Positions 38,701 through 51,128 of a stretch of DNA of 64,000 bases are shown here, in pieces (the first letter of the stretch is position 1; every line of letters starts with the position of its first letter). The DNA is from Megaustenia siamemsis (Eukaryota > Mollusca > Gastropoda > Stylommatophora > Ariophantidae). A program made the translations under genes and the position numbers. Under the pieces are notes generated by a model. It made no database searches. It had not been told where the DNA came from and saw only the letters and a program-made list of their open reading frames with translations. Location of the stretch: assembly GCA_032433765.1 (NCBI GenBank), contig JAVIAB010000092.1:63116493-63180492 (forward strand), in the 5' to 3' direction.

Positions 38701-41700
38701 TTTACATGGATTTTCAATTTTTTGTTTTGTAATTAACTCTTGTTATTTTTATTTATTACATTTATGTATATATTATCATTTTACAGAAAGACAGCTTTTT
38801 TTTCCCTTGAAAAACTGATTTTTGGATGACAGTTAAGAAACAGGAAACAGTTAAGAAGTCATTTAAACTAGTGTAAACCATTAATTTATTTCTTGAATGG
38901 ATTTGTCAGAATACTGTCCAAAGTAGGTCATGATTGTGTTATGTTTGTAGTTTCATCAGTACGAGTTTTGTTGTTCATGCTTTCAACTTTGCTCACTTTG
39001 TGGGCTGCTTCTTCTGCATAACTTTTATCTTCATTAATTCATATTATTTATCTTCATTAATTCATATTATTATTATTATTTACTCATAGGTCATTAATGA
39101 ATTTTCTTTCTTTTTGTCTCCATTGAAAGATTTGATTTATTTTTTTTTTAGTGTTATAATAGATAGATTGGTCACTGGTTTGTTTACGGAGAAATGAAAT
39201 AAAAATGAATATAATTTGATTTGCACGTTTAGATTATGGTGTTTCAATTTGATTTCTAGCAACATATCATGTAAATGTTACAACCACAATATGGAAATAA
39301 CGGACATTGCCACACATCTCTAATTAACAGACTTGTGATGTTGGTTTCTTGTATCACACCCTACCATTGTCTTGTGATGTAAATTTCTTGCATCACACCG
39401 TACCAATGACTTGTGATGTCAGTTTCTTGCATCACATGTTTCCATTGACTTGCGATGTCAATTTCTTGCATCACACCCCACTATTGATAATAACATTTTT
39501 TGCCAGCAAAATAACTGAAGAAAACATGTACCATTAATGAGAGATGTGATCTGTAAAAACCATCCAACTCACAATTGAAAGGGATTAAATCAAATCAAAG
39601 TAGAGACTTGGGTTATGCTTTAAGAGTATGTGTCTCGTTAATTTTTAAAAAATATTTGATTTTTGTTAATCCCTTTTTCCTGTCTATTATACTATACTGT
39701 GGGTCATATTTAACTACAATTTAATTCATTTGTTAACAGAAACATAATCTATGTAAAAAATAATGAAATATGTAATTATTTCATATTGATGTAATAGTTC
39801 ATATATCTTCATAAATAGCAAATCATTTATCAAATTATATATTAATGAAAATACTAAATTTCATTTGTACAAGCACAGTCCAGTTAATGAATAAGGAATA
39901 AGTAATTCATTATACCTGGAACTGAATGAATTAAAACAACTCCTTCCCCTCAACAGGCCCCAGAAAATTTTATAAAGTTTATGTTTTTTAAAAGTTGATT
40001 TAGTTATATTTAAACTGTGTTAAAAAAATAAAACTGTAAACTGATGACAAACATAATGTATAATTGTGTCCATTAAGTTTGCCATATATCTAGCTCTTTT
40101 TTGTCATAAATTTAGTAATAAATCTGTTGTTTGTTGACTTGTGAATTTAATAAATACTGAAATAATTTTTGTTCATAAATAATTGTATGAGAACATTTCA
40201 CAGTTGTAATGCATTAATAAAAAGCTGTCATTGTAAAAAGTATTGTTATGGAAACAGTGCCATATATTTCAGAGCAGTGATCTCTGCAATATGTGCCACT
40301 TTGGCACGCAAGGTTTCTGTTTTTGAGTTTGTGGTTCTGCCCTATGTGCCGTCTTCGGCTCAAAAGGACAATAGATAGATAGAGGATGCATTAATATCCT
40401 TGTTTGTTGTTTTTAGTTGACTATGTGCAGTCTGAAACAAGCACAACACCACTAATGATTGCAACAGCCAGAGGATTTATCAATGTCGTGGAGCACTTGC
40501 TAACTCTAGGAGCTGATGCAAGCTTCAGGACAACTAATAACTGGACAGCTGTTGACTTTGCCAAGAAATTTCAGAGGAGCGATATTGTGGAGTTACTTGA
40601 AGCTCATCTGTAAGATTTTCAGTAATTAAAAAATTCTGTCTTTTTATTGATAGTTCTAGTTAGCCTCACTGAGATCACTAGCATAATATAATTTTATTCT
40701 TCAATATGTTATTAATAAGATATTCTTTTTGATATAACATAAGTAGTTACATATTGTGGATTGCCTTAATGGAGATACATTTTTTAACATCACAACAGTA
40801 ATCAACAAGCTTACTAGATAAGGTTACTACTTTTTCTTTCTATTACCTTCCTTAACTCTGCAAACCAGATACCCATTTTTACAGCTCGGTCAATTGGAGC
40901 TTTAATATATGACAAAGAAAGAAACTAAAATCTTTAGATCAGGATGCCAGCACATATGCATGTCTAGAAATAAACTAAATTTTATTTACTTTTGACGTTT
41001 TATCTATTGTTTATGTTTTCTTTAAGATAAAAATTGTGCAGCATAAATCATTAGATAGTTTGAAAATAGTGTTTTTCAAATCTGTGGATACCTAGCTCGT
41101 TAGTGACATTTTACCTTTTTTTTTTTTTTTTTTTTAATTGTTAAATTGTGAAGCCCTTCAAAGCTTTCAGTTTCAATGCAGTACTGGTGTTCATCAGCTT
41201 TATTGCAGAACTAGTGTTCATCAGCTCCATTGCAGTACTGGTGTACATCAGCTCTATTGCAGTACTGGTGTACATCAGCTCTATTGCAGTACTAGTGTAC
41301 ATCAGCTCTATTGCAGTACTGGTGTACATCAGCTCTATTGCAGTACTAGTGTACATCAGCTCTATTGCAGTACTAGTGTTCATCAGCTCCATTGCAGTAC
41401 TGGTGTTTATCAGCTCCATTGCAGTACTGGCGTTCATCAACTCCATTGCAGTACTGGTGTTCATCAGCTCCATTGCAGTACTGGTGTTCATCAGCTCCAT
41501 TGCAGTACTGGTGTTCATCAGCTCCATTGCAGTACTGGTGTTCATCAGCTCCATTGCAGTACTGGTGTTCATCAGCTCCATTGCAGTACTGGTGTTCATC
41601 AGCTCCATTGCAGTACTGGTGTACGTCAGCTCCATTGCAGTACTGGTGTTCGTCAGCTCCATTGCAGTACTGGTATACATCAACTCTATTGCAGTACTGG

Positions 41701-44700
41701 TGTTCTCAGATAACAAAATTGTTCTAATAAAGTGGCTTCATAGCACATAGATAGAACTGCTTGCACAGAACAGAGACAGATGGCGAGATTTGATAAAATA
41801 TCTCTAAAAGAAAACTGCTAGAACAAAAATTCATATAGGAGAAGGTGTATCTTGGTCTACGCCCTATGGGCCGGTTACGGCTCGAAAGGTCAATAGATAG
41901 ATAGATAGCACATACATCTAGGAAAAGATTTCTTGACCTTTTGAAAGGGTTCCAGGATGAGTCATGTCCTTCATTTCCGATGTCACAAAACCTTCATGCT
42001 CACTAGACTTTTACCATGCAATTTCTACATGTGAGAATTAACTCAGACCATAAATGAGTAGGACAGTGAATTTTGTTATACTCCCACACTGGGAGAGTAA
42101 CACAGAAGTAACATACTCTCAGAATTTAAACTTTCTGTGTTAATAGGTTTGGACCTAGTAATGTTGATTATTGCATTTAGGACAAACATTTTTCAAGGAT
42201 CTGAGGTTTTTCAATTATCAAAGGGGATAATTAGTTTGAAAATTTACAAAGGGAAGTAAATATTTTCAGTATCAAGTTGACACTTAGTAAACAGACACTT
42301 CACAAGCTTTCATCACATTAGAAAGATCCATCTTCACCTCCATAACTTAATGCTATGTTTAATAAATGATCATTTTTTGTCTCCCCCTCTCAGTTTAATA
42401 TGTTCTCACACATTATCTTCCAACCTCGTCACAAGTACTTAAAGTCATTGTTTATCACAGAAACTTAAAAGGCATTAATCTCTAGATGTTGAAATTATAC
42501 ACTCTACAATCTCAAGTACGGTATTCATAACTTCACTAAATCCTTCAGTTCATGTTTCCATATTAATGACCAATCCTTGTTATCTCCCTTTCTACTTGTT
42601 TTATGCTAATATATAATAAATGTCACCATTGTCATTACTTCAATCTGTCTCATTCTCATGACCATGTGATATGTTTTTGTAATTTGTGAAATCACATCCA
42701 TACACTTTATTATTTCTAGTGACCTATCCACCATCATCTCCTCAGGGCATTTTAGTTGTTCAAATCTTCTCCTGAAATGCTTTGCTGGTAACTAAAATAT
42801 TAATAAATTCATTCTGCCATTTCCTATTCTATTAGTCTAATGTAAAACATTTCTTAGTGTTCCAGTCCGTTCTATGCTCTCTGTTGTTCAAGCACTTGGA
42901 CCTGAAATCTCCACCCAATTAACTACATACTTTTGAGCTCTAACTAAATCTAAGCTCTAACTATTCCAAGCTTCACTAAACTATGCTGAGAACTAATTAA
43001 TGTCTAATTGTTCTATTCAGCTGTGCCCCTCTAACTAATTTCATTCGTCTATATCCTCTACATCCATCTGAAAGTGTTTCCACATTTCTCATAATTCATC
43101 TTTTCTTGTTATCATTTGCTAAATGTTCTCCCACCTAACTGTTGTTTGTCATTACTGTCCCATGTTTCTTAGTACTTTACACACTTGATCATTTATTGTT
43201 CCTTTTCATATTTTTAATTGTCTTTATTGCCTTATACTGTCAGCCTTCTAAAATTTGTGTGTTTACTGTTACTGTTGTATGCCTTCTGTCTTTCGTTCGC
43301 CTGAACCATTGTCTTTATCTGCAATGTTGTTTCCTGCATACATTTTTACAGTTATTTTGTAATTCTTGCAGTGGCCCATATAGTTTTGTCTGTAGTGTTT
43401 TGTCTTTTTGTTTATATTTTTGTCTGTAGCAATGGATTTTCCTCAGTGTGTGAATATATCAGTAGAGTCTTGAAGTATGTATTCAGCAGTCTGAATGGGG
43501 GAGCCTGTCCACATGTACATGTAGTTGAGGTGCGGTCTTTAATTTTATATACACGTTACTGTGAAATCGATTGTGCCCTGTTCTGTGGTATATAATGATT
43601 GGCTGTTTGCCTTCTATTCTCAACCTTTCTTCAAACATGGGCTCAAGAACAAAGTGATTAAAATAGTTTATATTTTTTTAGAAAACACCTAAATATGTTA
43701 ACATTTCAGTGCTACTAAAAATATTGTTGAGCAAACTTGCATTCTTTAAATGACATATTGCTAAGTAGCACTTATATTCACAATATGTTCAAAAAGAGTG
43801 TAATATATATATGATAATGTCATGATAATAGTTTTTTTGTTTTCTCTAAGAGGTCCTACTGATCAATCTATACAACCTAAGATTTTAAATCTTGATAGAT
43901 GTAAAAATAACTTCTTACCTGGCACCTCTGTTATGTAAGCATAATGCTCATTATGGGTTAAAAGTCTGTCAATGTTAAACCGTCTAGTATTCTCATTCTC
44001 ACCCCTTGTTATATACACTGCACTTAGCATATCTATTACATATTGCTTTCCTTTATGTGCATACAGTTGATGGCACTGTAAGTTTACATGTTTATTTTGT
44101 TTATTTTATGTTTCCCTAGTGCATCTGTGGACACAGTGCACAATGAGGCTACTGATGACTTACAGTTGGTGTCTGAAGAGGACAGGGAACTTCTCTCTGT
44201 CTACCAAAATAGTTTTGATGACGAGAAGGTCGACATTAGTTTGGTCACATGTCTTATCCATAATATTCACACATTGGAACGAGAAGGTAAATTATTACAC
44301 TACAGCTTTAATTTTATATATATTCCTTTCTTTGAATTAATTCTCAAATATATTTCATCATTAGCGCAAAGATCTCTTAAATGGCACATTTATTATTGGC
44401 ATATATGGTTATAAATCTCAAATAATCATTTTAGGCTTTGTATTAAAATTTGCCCAAGTGTTTTTGTAGTTTCATTGTAATTGAGAAGCCTTTCTAATTT
44501 ATTTGCATCTTGAAAACTCAGTTAACACAGCGGCAATTAATTTTTTATATTCCAGGTGCTGTATTGGTGTTTTTGCCTGGCTATGATGATATCATGAATT
44601 TAAAAGCTGCTATAACAGATGACCGTCGTTTTCAGCAGGGGAGGTAAGTTGTCTCTAACTTTTTCAGTCTCTTTTACAGATTCTGTTTTATTTTTGCTCA

Positions 44701-47700
44701 GTAAAAAGTAAAAGTAAAGTACCCCAGTCACGACAAGTGGCGTATAGGGAATATGGTGTTAGTGGCCATAAAGTTTACAGACCTTCGGCACATGATTTTT
44801 GGGGTAATGTGTTCGGTATTACGCCCATGCTGCTTTCTATCTATCTATTGTCCTTTTGAGCCGAAGACGGTACATAGGGCAGAACCACAATCTCAAAAAC
44901 AGAAACCTTGCATGCCAAATGGCACATATTGCAGAGATCACTGCTCTAAAATATATGGCGCTGTTTCCATAACAATACTTTTTACAATGACAGCTTGTCG
45001 AGCCATTGATCAACCTCCTTAGTCGCCTCTTACGACATGCCTGGAAGGTCACAGTGTCACTATACCCATGCCGCTTTACTTTCCCAGAAAAAAATCCGGT
45101 ACCCATTAAAGGCTGGGTGAACCGGAAGCCGTCGGTTGGGATCGAACCCTACATCTTGTCCTTTGTAGTCCAGTTCACTAACCACTGAGCTATCGCGGCT
45201 CCCATTTTTGCTTAGTACAAAACTAAATATCAATATAAGTTCAATTCTGCTTCAATTAATATTGGTCGTTCATATCTTGGATATGTAGGGTTTGATCCCT
45301 CTAGATGGCCAGGATCCTATTTCAGGCTCCCCTCTCACTATCTAGCTCATATATATATGAATATACATATATTCATTCATTGAGTGCTATCTCTGCATCG
45401 AAGGTTGGCTACCATGGAGCGCCATTCCACTGTCTCTTGCTTTGATGGTGCAGATTGTCATAGGCTGACTTGTCCATCTTTTGTTGTTACTCATCCATAT
45501 TAGTCTTGGTCTGCCTCTGATTCTTTTACCTTGTATTTTCCCTTCCAAGATTACTTTTAGTAGGATACGGATGCGAATCATGGACAATAGGACAACAGAC
45601 AAGAAAATCACTGGAGTCTGTAGAAATGTGGTTTTACAGAAGAATGTTGAGAATACCATGGACAGCTAAGAAGAGTAATGAAGAGGTTCTGAGAAAGGTC
45701 AAAGCAAAAAGAGAGCTAATTTCCAATGTTAGGAAGAGACAATCATCATTTTTTGGCCATGTAATGAGAAGAGAACAACTTGAATATATTGTAACAACTG
45801 GAAAAATTGAGGGACGAAGAGATAGAGGGAAGCAAAGAGAAAAAATAACAGACAGCTTAAGAGAATGGCTTGGCAGAAGGTCAACAACAGAAATGATAAA
45901 TAGCTGCCGAGATCGAATGTTGTGGAGAGACATGATCACCTACGCCACTAGGCCCAGTACTTGATGATGATGATGATGATGAGGCTGCGTTGTATTTTAA
46001 CGTGCCCCAAAAGTCTAATTTTTGTCTCATTGTCAACGTTCTCAGTTGAATTGTGTTTAGTAGTTCTCCTTTCAGGAAAAATATTAAGCAGAATCATTCT
46101 TGTGGGACTAAAAGTGGTCATAGATAACATTTGAGAGATGAACAAACAGGTTTTAGGAAAAACAGATCCTGTGCTGATAAAATAACTTTTCTACGTATAA
46201 TGGTTGAACAAAGTTTAGAACTACAATCCCCACTTTACATCAGATTCATAGATTACAAAACGGTATTTGATAGTTTAGACAGTGGAATTATCAGAATTAA
46301 CATCTCATCTCAATGAAGGATCCAAACAAAGAAAGGCAGTTGCAGTCCCCACCATGCAGCCACAGCACACACCAAAAGTCATAGGCCAAGCTGCACCAAA
46401 TGTGAACGGAGTAGAACTGCCCTTTGTAATACGATATAATTATTCATCACAAGTAATCAGAATATCGAAACACTATCCGGATGAAAAAAACATGGTGTGC
46501 ACAGAGCACTAATCTCAGTAGCTCTGGCAGCAAGCCAGACTTGGAATATAAGGAAACTGCAACAAGGAACACTTTTCTGTCAGAGCCTCAGTGGTACCTG
46601 CTGCCTATCCACCATATTGACCGGATGTAGTGAACTGCAACATACAACAACAACATGTAATATACAAACAGCATGCAAGATAACAACAGTCTACAGTATT
46701 AATGGGACTTCTAATCCACATAGAAGTGTACTAATCACGCAACTTTGGTAAATTTGAATCTTAGTCATGAGTGTTAATTTGGTGTTGGCCCATGCTCTAT
46801 GTTTACTAGTTTACTAAACTATCTAGATTTAGATAACTAAGTTATCTAATAAATTTACTAAATGTAGAAGCTGTCTTTCAATTCGGGAATTCATTTCTTC
46901 TTCAAGGAAGACAGTGGTTGTGACCATAGAACCAAGATAGATGAACTTTCTCACAGATTCAAGGGGTGTGTTATTTAATGATATAGATGTGAGACTGGCT
47001 GCATTTTGTTGAAGCACCAGTCTTCTGGATACTTACTGACAGGGAGAAAAAAGTTTAAAGCCTTGCTCTTCTTCTCTACAAGTGGCATGAGTTTCATTGA
47101 GTTTTCTTGAACCCAATCCTTGGTGGAGTGTTTGTCTTTACCAAAAGAAAAGATTGCACAGTCAAGGATGTGCGATTTTAGTCGATTCCATGAATCACCT
47201 ACATTGTCTAGATCTTTTGCTTTCTCCATGCATTTCTGGAAGGCATTCTTGAACATGACTTGTTTGTTGGGTAATTTTGCTGCAGCGATATCATCTCTGG
47301 CCTGTGTAGTTCTCTAGATTTGTATATCCTTTTGGTGGTTGCCTTCACTTTACTTATGACGAGTGTGTGGTCTGTGTCAGTCTGCACTATGGTATGCTTG
47401 GGTTATTCTAACATTATTTAACGTGTTATCTGCGAACTAGGACAAAGTCCAGATGGTGCCAATGTCTGGATCTTGTTGGGTGGTGCCATGCTGCTTTTTA
47501 TTTGTTCTTAACACTGAAAAGGTATTGGTAGCACACAGGTTGTAAAGGGAACATAATTCTAGAAGTCTCTGACCATTATCATTCATTTTGCCAATACATG
47601 ATGACCTATAATGATGGTTAAATCCAATGCATGTATTCAGATCGCCTAGCACATAAAGTTGTTCTACTTTGGGGATGGAATCCAAGGTAACTTGGAGCTT

Positions 47701-50700
47701 CTCGTAAAATTTATCTATAGCTAATGTATAACTCCACAAATACCACACTCCTGGCATCAGTCTTGGTTGACAGGCTAAGCTACATGAGCAAAGTGGGAAC
47801 AATACAACTGGGAATGTTCATCCCTTATGCATGAAGTCTTTGATAACAAACAATGTGGCACAGGAATCAGAAATGATCGTCTCTCTCTCTCAGAATGTGA
47901 AGTGTATGGTACGCAGGAAGCATGTTTTAGACAAACAGAAGATTATGGCTGACCACTATAAAGGAGATGGAAGCCTCACTGTGTATCATTTCAGAGAAAG
48001 CCATGGAGAGAAATTCAAATGAAACAAGAGAAACAAGCTTCATCAGGCTCCCTAGAATAGGAACTTGTTAGCAGAGTAATAAGTAAAGAGCCTCATCATG
48101 CCAAGTGGCTTATGGGAATGTGGTGTTAGTGACCATGATTTTTACAGACCTTCGGCACATGATTTTTGGGGTAATGTGGTTGGTATTATACCCATACTGC
48201 TTTACATTCCAAGAAAAAAATCAGGTACCCATTTAAGGTTGGGTGAACCTGGAAGCCGTCGATCAGGATCGAACCCAACCTTTTGTCCTTTGTAGTCAAG
48301 TTCACTAACTAATGAGCTATTGTGGCTCCATTGTTAGTTAAGAAAGAAGAAATACTGTCTTTTGATAAGTAAGACTGAACATAATCACAAATGAATCTAA
48401 AATCCAGTCTTTAAAAGATCAAAGTCTGACTTGGGATGTCTAAAAAGAAGAAAGAAAGATTTATGATTGATATGTAACTTGTTATACTGGGAACAGACAG
48501 CAGTAATAAGATATAATGAGAGATTTCTAAACCTATTGGTATAAAGAAATGAGTCAGACAGCTCTGTGCTTTTTCTTTTTTAGCTTGTTGAATCTATTCA
48601 CTGAACAATACTTTTAAACTATCAATCAATGGATGCATAATTAATAATCTAAAATATGCCAATGATACTGTATATTACAGACAGAAAGCCCAGAAGAATT
48701 AAACTGGTTAAAAAAATAAACAAGGCAAGCTGAGAATGCAGGTTGGATAAAAGTATGAAGTAGCCAAACTCACAATAAACAGAGGTAACACTTAAAACCT
48801 GAAAGTTAATCCTAAGATGGATGGTAAGAACTTTAGGCAAAGTTCAAGTGTATAGCTATCATGGATATCCCATAACAAGTGATAGGAGATACAAGACAGA
48901 AGTTACAAAAACCAATTTTAACAACATGAAGTATGGCACATCTTTAGATGCACCTATCTTTTCTCAAAATGTTCATTAGCACACGAACTGTGCCAGTTCT
49001 TAGTTGGTTGAAAATTCTTTTCCTTTGTCCAGAATATTTTTTTTGTTCTGGCAATGTCACTCTTCATCTCCAATTCAAGCAGTCTAAATAGCGATAATTT
49101 AACTTTTTCAAAATCCTTCATTCTACTGATCTCTCTGAGGTTGTTACTGATATCTACCCTCTCCATTAGCTGTTCGTCTCATAATACTACCAAACAAGCT
49201 AATCTGTCTGCTTTTTTATTGCCTTCAACACTAGTGTGACCCAGCACAAACAAGAATAATGTAACACTGCAGATCTCTGATCAATGTATTGACTTACAAT
49301 GTTTAACATTTTAAAATGACATGATGAAAGTCCTTACCCCTCCATCATGAAAGAGTCAAGTTCATATGATCACAAGACTTGAACATTGAAGAAGAAAAAG
49401 ATACTGCTTTTCAAAATGTTCATAGTTGTGCTCCATGGGTTACTGGGCTTTCTCAATCCCTGTTTGCTTGGCTACTGCTACTTAGTCTGTTACCAGAGCC
49501 ACCACAGGGAGGTGGAGTGGAATCTTGATCAATTGTTGTCACTTATTCTGTTGCGTGTAGCCAGCTATGAGATACTGACCACTTCAGTCTGTCTGGCATC
49601 TTGGCCGCTAATGATAATACAAGTTTCCTGCATAAGTTTATGCCTGGATCCAAATGATAATAAAAATGTACTAGATAAGTATAAAAGCATCAGCACAAAA
49701 ACAAAACTTAGACTATTCAAATCAAATGTACTATCAACCCTTACATATGCATGCGAGAGCTGGGAAACAACAAGAGACATAGAAATAAAGTTGAACGCAT
49801 TAGAAAATAAATGTCTAAGGAAAATACTTGGTATAGCATGGAACGAATTCAAAACAAATAAATAAATTAGAGAAATCGTCAATTAACCCACTAGTATCAT
49901 CAGTAATCAAGAAAAGAGAGATATGTTGGACATGTGATGAGAAAAAATAATAACCGAATAACAAAACAAGCCCTCATGTGGGAAACAACAGGTAGGAGGA
50001 AAAAAGACTAACCCAGAGAGACAGTGAGAAGAACATTGATCAGAGAGGCAAAGGCAGCAGGAATCGATTCCCTCAGTGAGATTGAGATGCTTGCACAGAA
50101 CAGAGACACATGGTGAGAATTGATAAAAGATCTTTGCAAGGATTGAGACTGCGAGAAAAGAAAATTTAAAAAAGAGAAAGAGTATCTGAGTCTATGGCTT
50201 ATGGGCCGGCCACACCTCAAAAGGTCAACAGATAGATAGATAAGTATATGTTTGAATTAATGTGCATTTTATAATGTTGTCATTTCAGTTTGTGATTTAT
50301 ACACTTCATTCATCTCTACAATATTCTGATCAGAAGAGAGTATTCAAACCTGCTCCTCAGGGCATGAGGAAGATTGTAAGTTTTACTTTTACAAATTTAC
50401 CGTAAAATTGTTTTTTTGGTAAAAGGTGTCTTTGGCATCTTGACAGATGGTAGGTAGCAAGTGGCTATAATTTGTCAGTAGTTTGGTAATGTATTAGGCT
50501 GGCTGCTGTCTTACTGAGCTGCCTCTTTCATAGTTCATTCTGTCAATAATGAATTGACAGATTCATCCGTAGAATTAATTTGTGTATTTGTGTTCCCTGC
50601 CTTCTTCTTTCTCTTGCATCTTTTCTCTTCTGATTTTAACATTATCTCTTCCTTGAATGATGCAGTGCCATTTGTTTTTTTTTTTTTCATTTCTGTATAC

Positions 50701-51051
50701 TCCTACATCTGTCACTAGATTCTCCCAATTACTTTCGCTGGTAGAGAAGTCTTTCAGGAAAACCTGCATCTTTGTATCTTAACACTGACCTGTCCTTAAG
50801 TTCTCCACACAAAAATGTTTAAGAGCATAATTGTCTGTTCTTTTCAAATGAGTCAACCACCTTAGTCTCAGATTCCTCTTTCTTTGCCTTTCCTGTTTAA
50901 TCTCTGCTTGTTTGTACAGTCTTTTTAATCTGTTTCCAAGATTGCCATGGGAAAATGGAGTTGTGTTTGCCTGTATTCACTGTGTTCCCAAATATTCTGT
51001 GAATTTTCATTAAATGGTGTAATTTTATGTAATGTTTCAACATTGTCTATT

Positions 51052-51128
<77 letters not shown>

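Noticed and set aside
41138..41750. Long overlapping ORFs (up to 200 codons) on both strands
   Set aside because: All derive from the 27-bp minisatellite; the translated products are pure tandem repeats in several frames at once.
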